Assembly: GCA_963580285.1 (NCBI GenBank)
Contig: OY757010.1
Coordinates: 67,106,406 to 67,170,405, forward strand
From: Lucinisca nassula
Lineage: Eukaryota > Mollusca > Bivalvia > Lucinida > Lucinidae
Direction: 5' to 3'
DNA length: 64,000 nucleotides
A program made the position numbers and the translations under genes. This document shows positions 10,590-21,999 of this stretch, in pieces. The first letter of the stretch is position 1; every line of letters begins with the position of its first letter. The notes under the pieces were generated by a model. It was not told the DNA's origin. It did not search any database and saw nothing but the letters and a program-made list of their open reading frames with translations.

Positions 10590-12195
10590 TCGATTCCACA
10601 AGAACCGTCACTCTAATGAAACAATGAAGTAAACATTAGGATTTGTATGGCCCGTTAAACACTATTTAAAGTAAGAGAGTCTAATGTCGACCCATGTGAA
10701 TTGTCGACCCCTTATCTGTCTTAATTGGTTTTATGCAAATACTAATTGATTCTTGGAAGCGGTGGTGCCTGGGATAAATATTACGTCATAATATCGTCAT
10801 AAAAATCGATTAACCTTTCCGCTCCGATTAGGATAGTGTGACTGTTGGGCAAAAAATACCGGGTGGTCAGAATTCCATTTTCAAAAAGTCGTGGTGTTAC
10901 GAGCGCCGATAAGGACGGAGGTATAACTCTTTCTTCCATTGTTGATTAAATTTCTGTATTTTGATCGCAGTTTGCGGTTTCCATAAGGCCTACAATGTTT
11001 TTCCACTTGTGTTTCGAGCGCCAAAATCCTAAAGCGGCCATATAACGTGGGGGGTCGATAATAGCAGAGCAAAAGTCTTCACTCTGCAATTATCGACCCC
11101 CGTGAATGACACGTGTTATCATGTAGTCTAGATACCCAATTTACCATCAAAACCGTCGTAAATGATATATTAGCCGGCGCATGACAAAACCTACAAGACA
11201 GAGGCGACAATTGAAGACTGCAATCAACCTGCGCACCCATCCACTAGGACAATACCTTTTGCTAATGTCTCTTTGCATAGATTGTAGCCAATAGTAGGCA
11301 CATGTGATCAGCGAAGACTGATCAGACTGCGCGGATGCGCAGGCTGATCCGAGTCTTTGCTGGTCGCCCGATCTTTATTGTTGTTTTTGTCATGCGCTAG
11401 CTCATATGATATTGATTTGTACGTTTGTACGGTTACTGATCATTTCACTTTTCAACTATCTGGACGTATAGTCGGAACAGGGCGGGACACGGTAGAACGG
11501 GGCTGGGCAATTAAATAGTGCATAACCCGCGATGTGGGTTGGGCATGTGAGGGGGTCAAAATGAGCTTAGAGAAGTTAATTCAAAGGTAGGACTGAGCTC
11601 TTAGGCTTGGAAAGAAGTGGCAGATGAGGCTGAGAGTGGGGAAGACTGATTTAAGATAAGGTATACTGTAGGCCTATGCCCTTGTCTGAGGTACAGATGT
11701 TGGCGTATGGAGTTGATAACTAACTAACGAACGAAAGTACGTACGAACGAACTTTATCACATGACGTAGTCGGAGAATGTGATAACGTTGTGTAATAAAT
11801 TCCGGAATCCTTTAACTGTTATCAGACTAGAACCTGATCGAAAGACCATTACTAAATTCTTCCTTTTTCAGACAAAAATGAGGAACGTTGTTGTTCGCAA
11901 CCTGTATATATTGCATTGTAACGCATTGACCTGATAAAGATATGCTATCTCAGGACAAGTGAGCTTTATCACGTCAACGTGACGTTGCACTTTTATGAAT
12001 AAAGCGGACTACCGGCAAAAATGGCTAAAAAGTTATAATTACTAGAAAAATTGGAAAAATTACATTTAAAATGAATAAAAAAAAAATAAAATAAAAATAA
12101 CGGTCAGCTTATAGTAAATATAGTGACCCATTATATACCACGCCGGAATGTTGGGACGCAATGACTGATCGTAAATTGCCGATTTAAAGAGTTTA
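10590..12195. other. No gene seen; short hairpins and repeat fragments
   Basis: 1.6 kb without a credible coding frame. It contains paired TGTCGACCC / TTGTCGACCCC motifs near 10688-10715, a strong hairpin (11050-11101) and a GATCAG..GCGCAGGCTGATC repeat (11300-11380) whose relatives appear near 16480 and 62780. An A-rich tract lies near 12079. Confidence 0.5.
11050..11101. repeat. Hairpin with 20-bp arms (GGGGGTCGATAAT...)
   Basis: Arms 11050-11069 and 11082-11101 match at 19 of 20 positions around a 12-nt loop. The outer motif GGGGGTCGATAATT recurs at 16979-17016 and GGGTCGATAAT at 17178. Confidence 0.6.
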
Positions 12196-13389
12196 CTAGA
12201 ATCGCACAGTCGATGGCACGCCATCGCATATCCCCACGCTTTTTTAAAGATACGCCACTATATAAGTTCTCAATTGCAACTCCCACCCAATCTTAAGATC
12301 AAAATTCCGAAAGTGTCATGCACTCCTCAGACCAAAGACCTATCATTTCCCAAAGTTTCATGTTTCTATCTGAAAGGGCGTAGGAGAAGTTATCCGGTAA
12401 TCGTTAAAAAAGGGGTTATGGGGGTGAAAATCCAAGTTTTTGACCTCTGGTGACCTCAAACCTGACCCTAGGGGTCAAATTTTGATTGTTATGTATGCTA
12501 CTCATTATGCCGTTGGATTTGATATGTCACACGACTAGGTTCTGAAAACTTTGATTTTTTACCCCCGGGGCACCCCACCCCCTGGGTGGCCCTTAGGGGT
12601 AGGATCAAAATTCCGAAAGTGTCATGCACTCCTCAGACCAAAGACCTATCAGTTCCCAAAGTTTCATGTTTCTATCTGAAACGGCGTAGGAGGAGTTATC
12701 CGGTAATCGTTAAAAAGGGGGTTATGGGGGTGAAAATCCAAGTTTTTGACCTCTGGTGACCTCAAACCTGACCCTAGGGGTCAAATTTTGATTGTTATGT
12801 ATTCCACTCATTATGCCGTTCGATTTGATATGTCACACGACCAGATTCTGAAACTTTGATTTTTTACCCCCAGGGCACCCCACCCCCTGGCCTGGCCCCT
12901 AGGGGTAGGATCAAAATTCTGAAAGTGTCATGCACTCCTCAGACCAAAGACCTATCAGTTTCCAAAGTTTCATGTTACTATCTGAAACGGTGTAGGAGGA
13001 GTTATCCGGTAATCGTTAAAAAGGGGTTATGGGGGTGAAAATCCAAGTTTTTGACCTCTGGTGACCTCAAACCTGACCCAAGGGGTCAAATTTTGATTGT
13101 TATGTATTCCACTCATTATGCCGTTCGATTTGATATGTCACACGACCAGATTCTGAAAACTTTGATTTTTACCCCCAGGGCACCCCACCCCCTGGCCTGG
13201 CCCCTAGGGGTAGGATCAAAATTCCGAAAGTGTCATGCACTCCTCAGACCAAAGACCTATCAGTTCCCAAAGTTTTAAGTTTCTAGCTGTAAAAGTGTGG
13301 GAGGAGTTGTCCGGTAAGACGGACGGACGGACGTACGGACGACGAAGACAATTACAATATCCCCACTTTTTCTTCGAAAAGCGTGGGGA
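12196..13389 (-). mobile_element. Non-autonomous Helitron-like element, copy 1 (minus orientation)
   Basis: Read on the minus strand it starts TCCCCACGC after an A (13389) and ends ATTCTAG before a T (12196). Eleven or twelve bases inside the 3' end is a hairpin, CGATGGCGTGCCATCG. These are Helitron hallmarks: TC at 5', hairpin plus CTRR at 3', insertion between A and T, no target duplication. The first 30 bases also fold (TCCCCAC...GTGGGGA). The body is about 3.5 tandem units of ~306 bp plus a GTCCGTCC run. No Rep/helicase gene. Confidence 0.7.
12301..13275. repeat. Internal ~306-bp tandem array of Helitron copy 1
   Basis: The phrase AAAATTC(C/T)GAAAGTGTCATG recurs at 12301, 12607, 12913 and 13218. 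Each unit includes a GGGGCACCCCACCCCCTGG segment. Frames that look open in it are low-complexity shadows. Confidence 0.85.
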
Positions 13390-13409
13390 TAACAAGGGGA
13401 TAAACTGAT

Positions 13410-13567
13410 AAATAGAATACCAGATTCGTGTCTTTTGATATCAAGTTTATCAGGCTCGGCTTCGAGAACGCATGCAGAATCGCTCGGCAAGCCTCGCGAT
13501 TCTACAAGCGTTCTCGAAGCCTTGCCTGATAAACTTGATATCAAAAGACACGAACCTGGTATTCTCT
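13410..13567. mobile_element. Palindromic MITE with 10-bp target-site duplication
   Basis: Nearly perfect inverted arms of about 60 bp (about 13412-13471 and 13509-13565) surround a smaller inverted core, AGAATCGC...GCGATTCT. The element is flanked by the direct repeat ATAAACTGAT (13400-13409 and 13568-13577). A 9-10-bp duplication would fit a Mutator-like transposase acting in trans (inference). Confidence 0.75.
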
Positions 13568-14165
13568 ATAAACTGATCCAACTCAAATGTTCGATATTTC
13601 CTTTGGCATGGGTCCATCATTTAAGAACAATATATCAATCGCAACCAGATAAACAGTGAGTAGAATCGAAACGTCGTTCTACAGTTTGAAGTTTGATCAG
13701 TATGAAAATGTTTCCTCGTATATTTTAGATTGCACAGATGACCCTTAATCTCGCTATTTGATGTCATTTTCTATACGTTGAAATATCTACAGAAATTCAA
13801 GAAAACAAGCCTATATGATCCGACCCCCTTAGACCTCATCTTTATTCAGTAAAATGGGGGGAAAGGGGATATATTATATTTCTTATTTCTGGTTAAAACA
13901 TAGATTGTGGGAATTCGTTAGAAGGCGGTTATAACGAAAACCTACAATATATGTTTTGTATAGAAATATTAAAATTACCAGGTGATTACATATTCAACAC
14001 ATATGTATAGGCGTGTTTTCGTAATTAACTTTTAAGCACACCATTAAGTTTGCTTCTCTTTATATGCTATTCATTCCATGCAATAACGAGTGCGGTAAAT
14101 CTAGCTTACATGTATCTGCAGATCTCATTTGAGACTGCACATATAGATCTATGCCTACAATATGA
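13568..14165. other. No gene seen; one hairpin repeat
   Basis: Contains a diverged copy (about 13895-13970) of a hairpin family also present at 23040, 28870, 31661 and 31890 (core TAGATTGTGGG...TTAGAA). Otherwise unremarkable AT-rich sequence. Confidence 0.5.
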
Positions 14166-15770
14166 TACAAGACGTCTTTACGTCATCTTAAACTAGGTAT
14201 TCAAGAATTTCATAAGAAGTTTGTTTTGGCCCCTGCAGACAAGGCCGCTAACAACGTCGTCGTTGTGTGACGGCTCCACTATGTTAACACGCTTAAGCAG
14301 GAGCTTGGTGGTACTATGGCCTATGAACTTCAGCCTTTAGCTGAAGAGAGAGTTATAGTAGATAAACATGTTTGTCTTTCAGCCACCAAGTTTGCTGTGT
14401 GTGTTAACGAAGGCCAAGACAAGCTTCCTACGCTATACTGGTTACCAAAACTTCATAAAAAACCTTACAAAGCACGGTTTATTGCAAATTCTAGCTCTTG
14501 CACTACCACTGAACTTTCTAAATTATTAACTTCCTGTCTTACTGCTATTAAAACGCATGTAATTAAATATTGTGATAAAGTCTTTGAAAGATCAGGAAGA
14601 AATCTGTTTTGGTCTATAAAAAATTCGAATGAGGTTTTAAATAAATTGAAATCTAGACATTTTCGTGCTTCTAGTCTGTCTACCTACGATTTTTCCACTC
14701 TTTACACTACACTTCCTCATAATCTTATAAAAGAAAAGCTTAATGATTTAATTGAATGGACTTTTCACAGAGAAGATTCTCTCTATCTTGCATGTAATGT
14801 CAGAAATGCATTTTTCACTTCTAAAGAGCATAAGAATTATACACTTTGGTCATGTCAGAAAGTGTGTGATGCCCTCACCTTTCTACTTGACAATATTTAT
14901 ATTAGATTCGGTACTAAGTTATTTAGACAAATTGTGGGTATTCCGATGGGTACTAATTGCGCACCTCTTGTGGCTGATCTGTTCTTGTATTGTTATGAAA
15001 GAGACTTCATTTTGTCGCTTTCCATTGATAACCAATCTGAAATTATTGAAGCTTTTAGCTCTACTTCTAGATATTTAGATGATTTATTAAATATTGATAA
15101 TACCTATTTTGATGGTTTGATCAGTCAGATTTACCCCCTTGAACTTCAGTTAAATAAAGCAAATTCTTCTGATACCGAGGCCCCGTTTTTGGATTTACAT
15201 CTGTCTATTGTAGATGGATTTGTTTCGTGCAAAATTTATGATAAACGCGATGACTTTGATTTTGAGATTGTAAATTTTCCTTTTTTGGATGGTGATGTTC
15301 CTCGTGCGCCATCCTATGGCGTTTATATTTCGCAATTAATTCGATTTGCTAGAGTGTGTAGTCATGTAACTGACTTCAACACTCGTAATAAATTATTAAC
15401 GGCTAAACTCCTTAATCAGGGTTATCGGTACCATAAACTACGCAAAGCCTTTTCAAAATTTTATAGACGCCATTCTGATTTAATTTCAAAATTCAATATT
15501 GGACTTAAATCTCTTCTGCAACAAGGTCTATCGGAACCCGAATTTTATGGTGACTTAGCATATAAATTCAGAAAAATATATAACCGCAATGACTTCAGCA
15601 CCCAATTTCGTAAAATCATTCTTCGATATAAAAAGATTGGGTACAACATGGATATTATACGACAGACTGCATGCATGGTAGTTAACCCAATCACGGTTGG
15701 CAACTTTGCTTCCCTCTTTAATTGCACGCCGGTGGGTCAGGCCTCAGATTCTATGACGGCTCCAACGTAA
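14166..15770 (+). pseudogene. Penelope-like reverse transcriptase, with an in-frame TGA at 14268-14270
   Basis: The longest intact part is 14316-15770 (ATG, 484 codons). Upstream codons 14166-14267 also match the family (FHKKFVLAPADKAANN, a conserved start of Penelope RT cores) but are cut off by TGA at 14268, so this copy is probably defective. RT motifs: LPTLYWLPKLHKKPYKARFI, STYDFSTLYTTLPH, GIPMGTNCAPLVADLFLYCYE, YLDDLL (catalytic DD), then LELQLNKA and FLDLHL. The product would prime and copy its RNA at DNA ends or nicks. The last ~66 codons and UTR are nearly identical to the inserted copy in the LINE. Confidence 0.85.
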
Positions 15771-16349
15771 AGGCTTATTGAGAATTAGAGAGATCTAATT
15801 CAAGGTAATGTTGGTTGGTGCCTGATGCTCTGTCTCTGGTCGGGCTCATCGGAGTCTAACTGTTGGTTTTCTTTTGCTCCAGCATTTCAGTGGTTTCTTG
15901 CTGTCGAGTCCTCACCGTTGTCTCACCTCTGTGGTTCTTTGATTTTTGTGTTCACGGGGATGTTGCACTGATGAGTTAGGAGGCCTTCATGCGGACTGAA
16001 CAAATTATTTGTCTAAATCGCGACGGAAGTAAGGGCGAGGATTGTGGCCACGTAAAATCGATTTAAGCCCCCCAGTGGAAATCTTCCACTGACCGTTCCA
16101 AGGCGGCTCTTCTGTGGCGATTTATTTATGTTGTTGTTTGTTACTTACTGTATGTATCACTTGTGTCTTTTGGTTTTGGATGGCCATATGGCCATTTTGT
16201 GGGAAAGTAACTGTCCTTATGGCCTTCCTTTGTTTGGGTTTCCATTATGGTCTGGTCGCTTAATGTTTGTATTTCTTTCCCTTTGGTGTCTTTTATGGGT
16301 GGAGTAAGTTAATTGTATCAATTCCTGATCTTTGTTTTACTTCTACTTT
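15771..16349 (+). other. 3' UTR of Penelope-like element
   Basis: Non-coding tail shared by every Penelope copy in this window: antisense at 6861-7440 and 45700-46180, sense fragment at 46612-47038. It includes the palindrome ATGGCCATATGGCCAT near 16182-16197. Confidence 0.7.
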
Positions 16350-17389
16350 GTCCAAATAGCAAAGATTTAGATCTACATCATCATGTACAAACAGTAAGTC
16401 TGGCCAGTCTTGATTGTTGCTCACTGGATAACCTAGAAACCTTAGAAGACTCCTTCGAACATCAAACATTCTGACGGACTGCGCAGACGTACAAGCTGTT
16501 ATGAGTCTTTGCTGGTCGCAACAGTTCTATTTAAAGTTTTCCCATGCACAGGCTCATTTCAGCTTTAAGCTGCTATGTGGGACTCCTTTGTACGCCTATA
16601 CATGGCGATTGTTAAGTGTTTCTAAGATCAATGATCTAAACATGATAAGAAAATGTATAAAACATAGATTACAGTAAATCTAGATATTTAGTAAATAAAT
16701 CTATTACATATTTTGTAATATCTACATGTGAGATGCACTAAACAAAGCGGGCGCCCGCGGAGTGCCCACTTTTTAACTTACGGAACGTTGGCAAGAAAGT
16801 GAGCGCTCGACGTGTGCCCACATTGTTGAACGCGCCTCAGGTTATATCTCGAGCGTATATTTGGTTTAAGGGTATGAACAATCTGTCAATGTTCCTGGTA
16901 GGCATATATATTTGTTACCCAGGCGTAAAGTCTCTTAACTTAGAGTTTATGAGTGTTATTTTTTAAAAATCCCTAAGGGGGTCGATAATTGCCTCTATGG
17001 GTCGATAATTAACGACTTGACTAACATTTTCCAACAGACATTATAATATGTAAGACACTTTGTTACATTGTATCTGATTGGCTGGTTCTGACCAACAAAG
17101 AACACAGTTTCATCAATCAGTCACGATAGGATCATTCCTCAGTTATTTTTAATCCTAGCTAAATTTCAACCTTAAAGGGTCGATAATACCCGACTTTACT
17201 CTATGTAATTTTTTAGCCGGTCAGTTTACCTATCCACACTTTTCCTGGGCAGGCTTATACGTAAGCGGCTTACACAACACATTCTTTCTCTTTCATGAAA
17301 TCTTTACTATGGTTATTCTTTCCCTTCTGCTTATTCAATTTCATTTCATATCTATCTATCTACTGATACTGCGTCAGTCATATTTGACC
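16350..17389. other. No gene seen; TCGATAATT motifs
   Basis: About 1 kb without a credible ORF. It carries two directly repeated GGGTCGATAATT motifs (16980-17015) and one at 17178, related to the hairpin at 11050, plus a short GATCAG-type fragment near 16480 (GAGTCTTTGCTGGTCGC, as at 11350). Confidence 0.45.
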
Positions 17390-17690
17390 ATTACCGCAGG
17401 TGTACATTACATACACTCCAGGTTTTGCAGGATGAAAGCCTACACAGTAATCATGTTATTACGGTAGGGATCTTTAACCTGCACAGGGGATGGTTCTCCC
17501 TGTACAGGGGGCCTCCAGTTAACGTCCCGATCCGAAGGACGGTGCACTTTATGACATCCATCCCTGCAAATGATGCCAATGGAGCGTGTTCGGACACCGA
17601 AATTTTATCGCCGCTGCCGGGGATCGAACCCGGGACCTCTAGCATCAGAGGCAAGTGCACTAACCACTGAGCTATCACGCTTTCATAGCC
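17390..17690 (-). mobile_element. tRNA-derived SINE, copy 1
   Basis: On the minus strand it begins with a tRNA-like head. The A-box-like TAGCTCAGTGGTTAGTG pairs with 17658-17674 and the B box GGTTCGATCCC with 17620-17630. The head is followed by a body with CCGTCCTTCGGATCGGGACG and a tail GGTTTTGCAGG...GTGTATG when read from the + side. The head cannot be a functional tRNA gene because the acceptor stem does not pair well. Two other copies follow within 1 kb. Confidence 0.75.
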
Positions 17691-17859
17691 TTCTACTGGC
17701 CGAGATAACTCACATAAAAGGGCAGATTTCAGTTTCTGGCGAAAGAATGTGCACTGTACTGGTTATCCGCTTACGGTACAACAAGACCCTACTGACGTTC
17801 AGTCACTACAGGAAAGCAGCGTAGTGTAAAACTTGAACGTAATGTATGGAAGGTCATGT

Positions 17860-18130
17860 TTTCAGGACTACCTCTGATGCTAGAAGTCCAGGGTTTGATC
17901 GCTGGCAGCGGCTATAAAATTCCGATGATGATTGACATCATTTGCAGGGATGAATGTCATAAAGTACACCGTCCTTCAGATCAGGATGTTAACTGGAGGC
18001 CCACAGCTGCACAGTGCAGGGAGAACCATCCCCTGTGCAGGTTCAAGTACCCTACCGTAATTACATGATTACTGTGTAGGCTTTCATCCTGCAAAACCTG
18101 GAGTGTATGTACATGTAATGTACACCTGCT
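17860..18130 (+). mobile_element. tRNA-derived SINE, copy 2 (head degraded)
   Basis: The body and 3' part match copy 1 in opposite orientation (GATGCTAGAAGTCCAGGGTTTGATC, ACCGTCCTTCAGATCAGGA, GGCTTTCATCCTGCAAAACC). The A-box part of the head is missing or mutated. Confidence 0.7.
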
Positions 18131-18159
18131 GCAAGTAATGGTCAAAAGTGACCGATCGC

Positions 18160-18310
18160 AGTATCAGTAGCAAGAAAGAAAGAACCAGAACAGTGCACAC
18201 TCTTTCGCCAGAAACTGACAACTGCCCATCTTGAAACAGCGGAAGGGGAGAATTACTGTAGAAAAGATTTCTTGATCAATTTCCACAAAAGAATGTTGCC
18301 GACCCTGGCA
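18160..18310 (+). repeat. Family G repeat fragment (GAAACTGACA..TGCCC..CTTGA type)
   Basis: Core CAGAAACTGACAACTGCCC then CTTGAAACAGCGGAAGGG. Related fragments sit beside family B copies at 30225-30310, 31118-31215 and 58100-58185, and antisense at 17700-17750, so it is an interspersed repeat of its own or the variable end of family B. Confidence 0.5.
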
Positions 18311-18313
18311 GGT

Positions 18314-18497
18314 ATGGAATGTGGTAGCTCAGTGGTTAGTACACTTGCCTATCATGCTAGAGGCCCCCGGTTTGAAAATCACGGTGTCCGAACATGCTCC
18401 ACTAGCATCATTTGCAGGGATGACTGCCACAAAGTGCACCGTCCTTCGGATCGGGACGTTAACTGGAGGCCCCCTGTGCAGGGAGAACCATCTTCTT
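18314..18497 (+). mobile_element. tRNA-derived SINE, copy 3 (3'-truncated)
   Basis: A well-preserved A box (GGTAGCTCAGTGGTTAG) and a mutated B box, then the family body (CCGTCCTTCGGATCGGGACG). It ends abruptly after AGGGAGAACCATC. Confidence 0.75.
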
Positions 18498-18653
18498 TAC
18501 AGTGTTTTGTTTTAATTCCAGGCGGTAAATGCAATTTTCCAGATTTTGCCAGTATTTGCCGGTATTTACCATCACCAGTGGTTACCATTACCAGTAAATC
18601 CCACCAGCATGGATAATACTCATGTTTGCCAGCATTTTGCCAACCATGCTCAG

Positions 18654-18915
18654 GTTTTGTTTTGTTTGATTCGAGGTTTAACGTCCCCGCCAAGGCTGTT
18701 AAGGCCATTTTGGAGATGTTTCCAATTTTGTGGGACTTTACCCGATGTTGAGATGAAATGACATCTCAAGCCCTGTCGCCCAATGAAGCCAATAGGGTTT
18801 ATATGCATGGACGGTCCGACTCGCACCGCTTTGCCAGCTTAGATCCTCTAAGCGGTTTACCAGTACTCATGAGCATCTTCTATATATTTCTTCAAGCCCC
18901 GATGGGCGGGGGTGA
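18654..18915 (-). mobile_element. SINE-like family B retroposon
   Basis: Minus orientation when the (CAAA)n-like tail is taken as 3'. Shared blocks include GGCTTGAAGAAAT, TAAACCCTATTGG, GGGCTTGAGATGTCATTTCA and GGGGACGTTAAACCTC. No ORF. Retroposition is supported by a copy at 46182 with a 15-bp target duplication. Confidence 0.65.
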
Positions 18916-18982
18916 TACCTTGCCTGCTTGCGCAGGTACTTTGCATATAGTGATGCCCTAAATCATACTTTTTTTTTCACAG

Positions 18983-19045
18983 AACAATTCCTCGTCTCCT
19001 GTAGATGCTGAGTCCCCGGAGGAGTTCAAAGCCCGTGTAGTATAG
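18983..19045 (+). CDS. Possible terminal exon of a host gene (speculative)
   Basis: A long T tract ending TTCACAG (18969-18982) makes a strong splice acceptor. The following 20 codons read NNSSSPVDAESPEEFKARVV and then TAG. The sequence is not part of any repeat I recognise, and its composition is that of ordinary coding DNA rather than the surrounding transposon debris. There is no upstream exon in view and no convincing polyadenylation signal before the poly-C tract at 19132. It may equally be chance. Confidence 0.2.
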   Translation, partial: NNSSSPVDAESPEEFKARVV

Positions 19046-19131
19046 ATTGGGACTCAGAGGTATGCATTTTAGTATACCTCTCAGGCTCTGTCAGATTGTA
19101 AATAGTTTTAAGGACTCATCCAGCATCGCCA

Positions 19132-19148
19132 CCCCCCCCCCCCCCCCC
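19132..19148. repeat. Poly-C tract
   Basis: Seventeen C in a row immediately before a CTCACC-family element; likely length-variable. Confidence 0.85.
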
Positions 19149-19158
19149 AACTTTTTAG

Positions 19159-21217
19159 CTCACCACAGCCAAAGGCTCCAGGGGAGCTTATAGTATAGGC
19201 ATTGGTCCGTCGTCGTCGTCTACGTCGTCAACATTTTCAAACAACATCTCCTCTGAAACTACTTGGCCAATTGAAACCAAATTACATGTGGAGCCTCTAT
19301 GGGAAGGGGGAACGAAAGTTTGTTCAGGAGGACTGGGTAACATGACCATTATGGCCACCATGCCCTTATATGGTAAAAATCTTTAAAAATCTTCTTCTCA
19401 AGAACCGAATAGCCGATGATCTTGAAACTTGGTATGCAGAATCGGGTCTCGGGCCCTATCAAGTTTGTTCAAATGATGACCTTTGGTTGACATTGACCGG
19501 TTTTACGTCAAGGTCAAATTTGGACGTTTGTATGGAAAAACGGCAAAACAGTGGATTTTTCTGATTGTATGTTACATGTAGCTTGTGGCATCAAAAATGG
19601 TATTTGCAATCAGCTGAATGGAAGTTTATTAATTTCAGAGGTCAAGGTCATTTACCAACCTTTGTCCAGGACGGCTCAGACTCAGTAGTTTCATCTTCTT
19701 CTTCACATAAACTACTTGGCCAATTGAAGCCAAATTACATGTGGAGCCTCTATGGAATGGGGGAACGAAAGTTTGTTCGTGTGGACTATGTCTCATGACC
19801 AATATGGCCGCCATGCCCATATATGGTTAAAACCTTTAAAATCTTCTTCTCAAGAACCAAGTAGCCAATGATCTTGAAACTTTCGTATGCAGTATCAGGG
19901 ACTCTGGCCTTACCAAGTTTGTTCAAACGATGACCTTTGGTTGACCATGTTTTACGTCAAGGTCAAATTTGGTCACTTAGACATTTGTATGGAAAAATGG
20001 CAAAACAGTGGATTTTTCTGATTGTATATTATCAGAAATGGTATTTACAATCAGCTAAATGGAAGTTTATCAGTTCCAAAGGCCAAGGTCATTTACCGAC
20101 TTTGTCCAGGACGGCTCAGATTCAGTATTTTTATCTTCTTCTTCACTTAAACTACTTGGCCATTTAAAACCAAATTACATGTGGAGCCTCTATGGAATGA
20201 GGGAATGAAAGTTGTTCGTGAGGACTGGGTCACATGACCAATATGGCCACCATGCCCATATATGGTAAAAATCTTTAAAAATTTTCTTCTCAAGAACCGA
20301 ATGGCCGATGATCTTGAAACTTAATATGCAACATCAGGGACTCTGGTCCTACCAAGTTTGTCCAAATGATGACCTTTGGTTGACCTTCACCTGTTTTACG
20401 TCCAGGTCAAATTTGTTCACTTAGACATTTGTATGGAAAAATGGCAAAACAGTGGATTTTTCTGATTGTACATGTATATTAGCTAGTGGCATCAGAAATG
20501 GTATTTACAATCAGCTAAATGGAAGTTTATCAGTTCCAAAGGTCAAGGTCATTTACCCACCTTTGTCCAGGATGGCTCAGATTCAGTATTTTTATTTTTT
20601 TCTTCACTTCAACTACTTGGCCAATTGAAACCAAATTACATGTGGAGCCTCTGTGGAATGAGGGAACGAAAGTTTGTTCATGAGGACTGGGTCACATGAC
20701 CAATACAGGCCGCCATGCCTATATATGGTAAAAACCTTCAAAAATCTTCTTCTCAAGAACCGAATGGCCGATGATCTTGAAACTTGGTATGCAGCATCAG
20801 GGACTCTGGCCCTACCAAGTTTGTTCAAATGATGACCTTTGGTTGACATTGACCTGTTTTATGTCAAGGTCAAATTTGGTCACTTAGACATTTGTATGGA
20901 AAAATGGCAAAGTAGTGGATATTTCTGATTTCCTGGTAGGCTGTGACATCAAAAACAATATTTGCAGTTACATGTAGCTGAATGGAAGTTTATTAATTCC
21001 AAAGGTCATTGGATGGCTCAGATTCAGTATTTTTATCTTCTTCTCCAGTAAAAGAGCTGTGCTGATTGAAACCAAATTACATGAAAAGCCTGTATGGGGG
21101 TGAGGCAATTAAACATTATTCGTGGTATTGTTGTCACAATACCAAGATGGGCACCTTGCCTGTATATGGTATAAACCACATGACCTCTGGTGAGCGTAGT
21201 GGCCCATGTGCCTCTTG
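19159..21217 (+). mobile_element. CTCACC...CTCTTG family element with ~450-bp tandem units
   Basis: Starts CTCACC after TTTTTAG and ends GGTGAGCG..GTGGCCC..CCTCTTG before TTTTAAG, matching the ends at 23405-28821 and 59975-62339. The interior is about four tandem units (CTTCTCAAGAACC at about 19391, 19847, 20286 and 20750). No transposase. A GTCGTCGTC run lies near the 5' end. Confidence 0.7.
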
Positions 21218-21999
21218 TTTTAAGCTAAATTCTAAATTTAGCCACCAAACCAACTGAAGTCATGGCTAAATATGACTGACTCAGTATACGAAGATAGATA
21301 GATAGATAAAGAGAGATGAAATGACATCTCAAGCTCAGCGAACCAATGAAACCAAGAGACTTCTTCTTCCTAGTCATGCAGGGCCCTCTCTGGAGCATCA
21401 TTGCATAGTAACAAGGGTAGGGCTGGCTAATCGGAGCTGAAAAGATAATCGATTATCAGTCATGTCATCGCGATCGATAATCGATTAGTAATTGCTAAGA
21501 TTTTTGTCATTATTTTACCTGTCTGGCTTTCTGTCTGAGCATGACTCTTATCATATGTTACACTTTACCATATGTATATTTGAACAGACAGGCCTGAGCA
21601 AACAGTGTAGACCCAGATGAGACGCCGCATTATGCGGCGTCTCATCAGGGTCTGCACTGTTTGTCGCTCATCCAGCTATTTTAGGCATAACTTTGGGTAG
21701 TAAATTGTACCTATCAAGTAATCGATTAAAAGCAAATCAGAAATGATAATCATTTTTGTAGAATATATCGATCGATTATTCGATTAATCGTGGCAGCCTT
21801 AAACAAGGGTGCTGTGAAGTGCACTAGGGTGAGTTAAAAACAGTTAAAATCAGTATCTCTGTGTGAAGCTAGTGGAGGTCAGTTAAGCCCGCCTGGAAGG
21901 CTTGAGACAAGCTCTGGCAGTTTGATTCCAAAGGCGGATTCCTGCAGGGAAGAATGAGTGGCGGTACACATCAGGTCTACAGAATGGTAGCATGTAGCT
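21218..21999. other. No gene seen; AT-rich ATCGATTA repeats with MITE core inside
   Basis: A stretch rich in ATCGATTA (21425-21500 and 21720-21795) is interrupted by a family C core (about 21588-21680: GCAAACAGTGTAGACCC, hairpin GACGCCGCATTATGCGGCGTC). It ends in unannotated sequence up to the family B copy. Confidence 0.5.

Larger units (their letters stand above)
14166..16349 (+). mobile_element. Penelope-like retroelement, 5'-truncated
   Basis: RT coding homology begins just after an in-frame TGA at 14163 and runs to 15770, followed by a ~580-nt 3' UTR. The 3' end is fixed near 16349 by the breakpoint of the antisense copy at 6861. No GIY-YIG endonuclease is visible here; if the full-length element has one at its N-terminus, it has been lost with the 5' end. 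Confidence 0.8.

Noticed and set aside
12856..13278. Short ORFs in the 306-bp array
   Set aside because: Same repeat-driven frames as in Helitron copies 2 and 3; no start context or domain.
17608..17690. tRNA gene on the minus strand
   Set aside because: A and B boxes are present, but the acceptor and anticodon arms do not pair as a tRNA, and the sequence continues into a repeated body found twice more. It is a SINE head.
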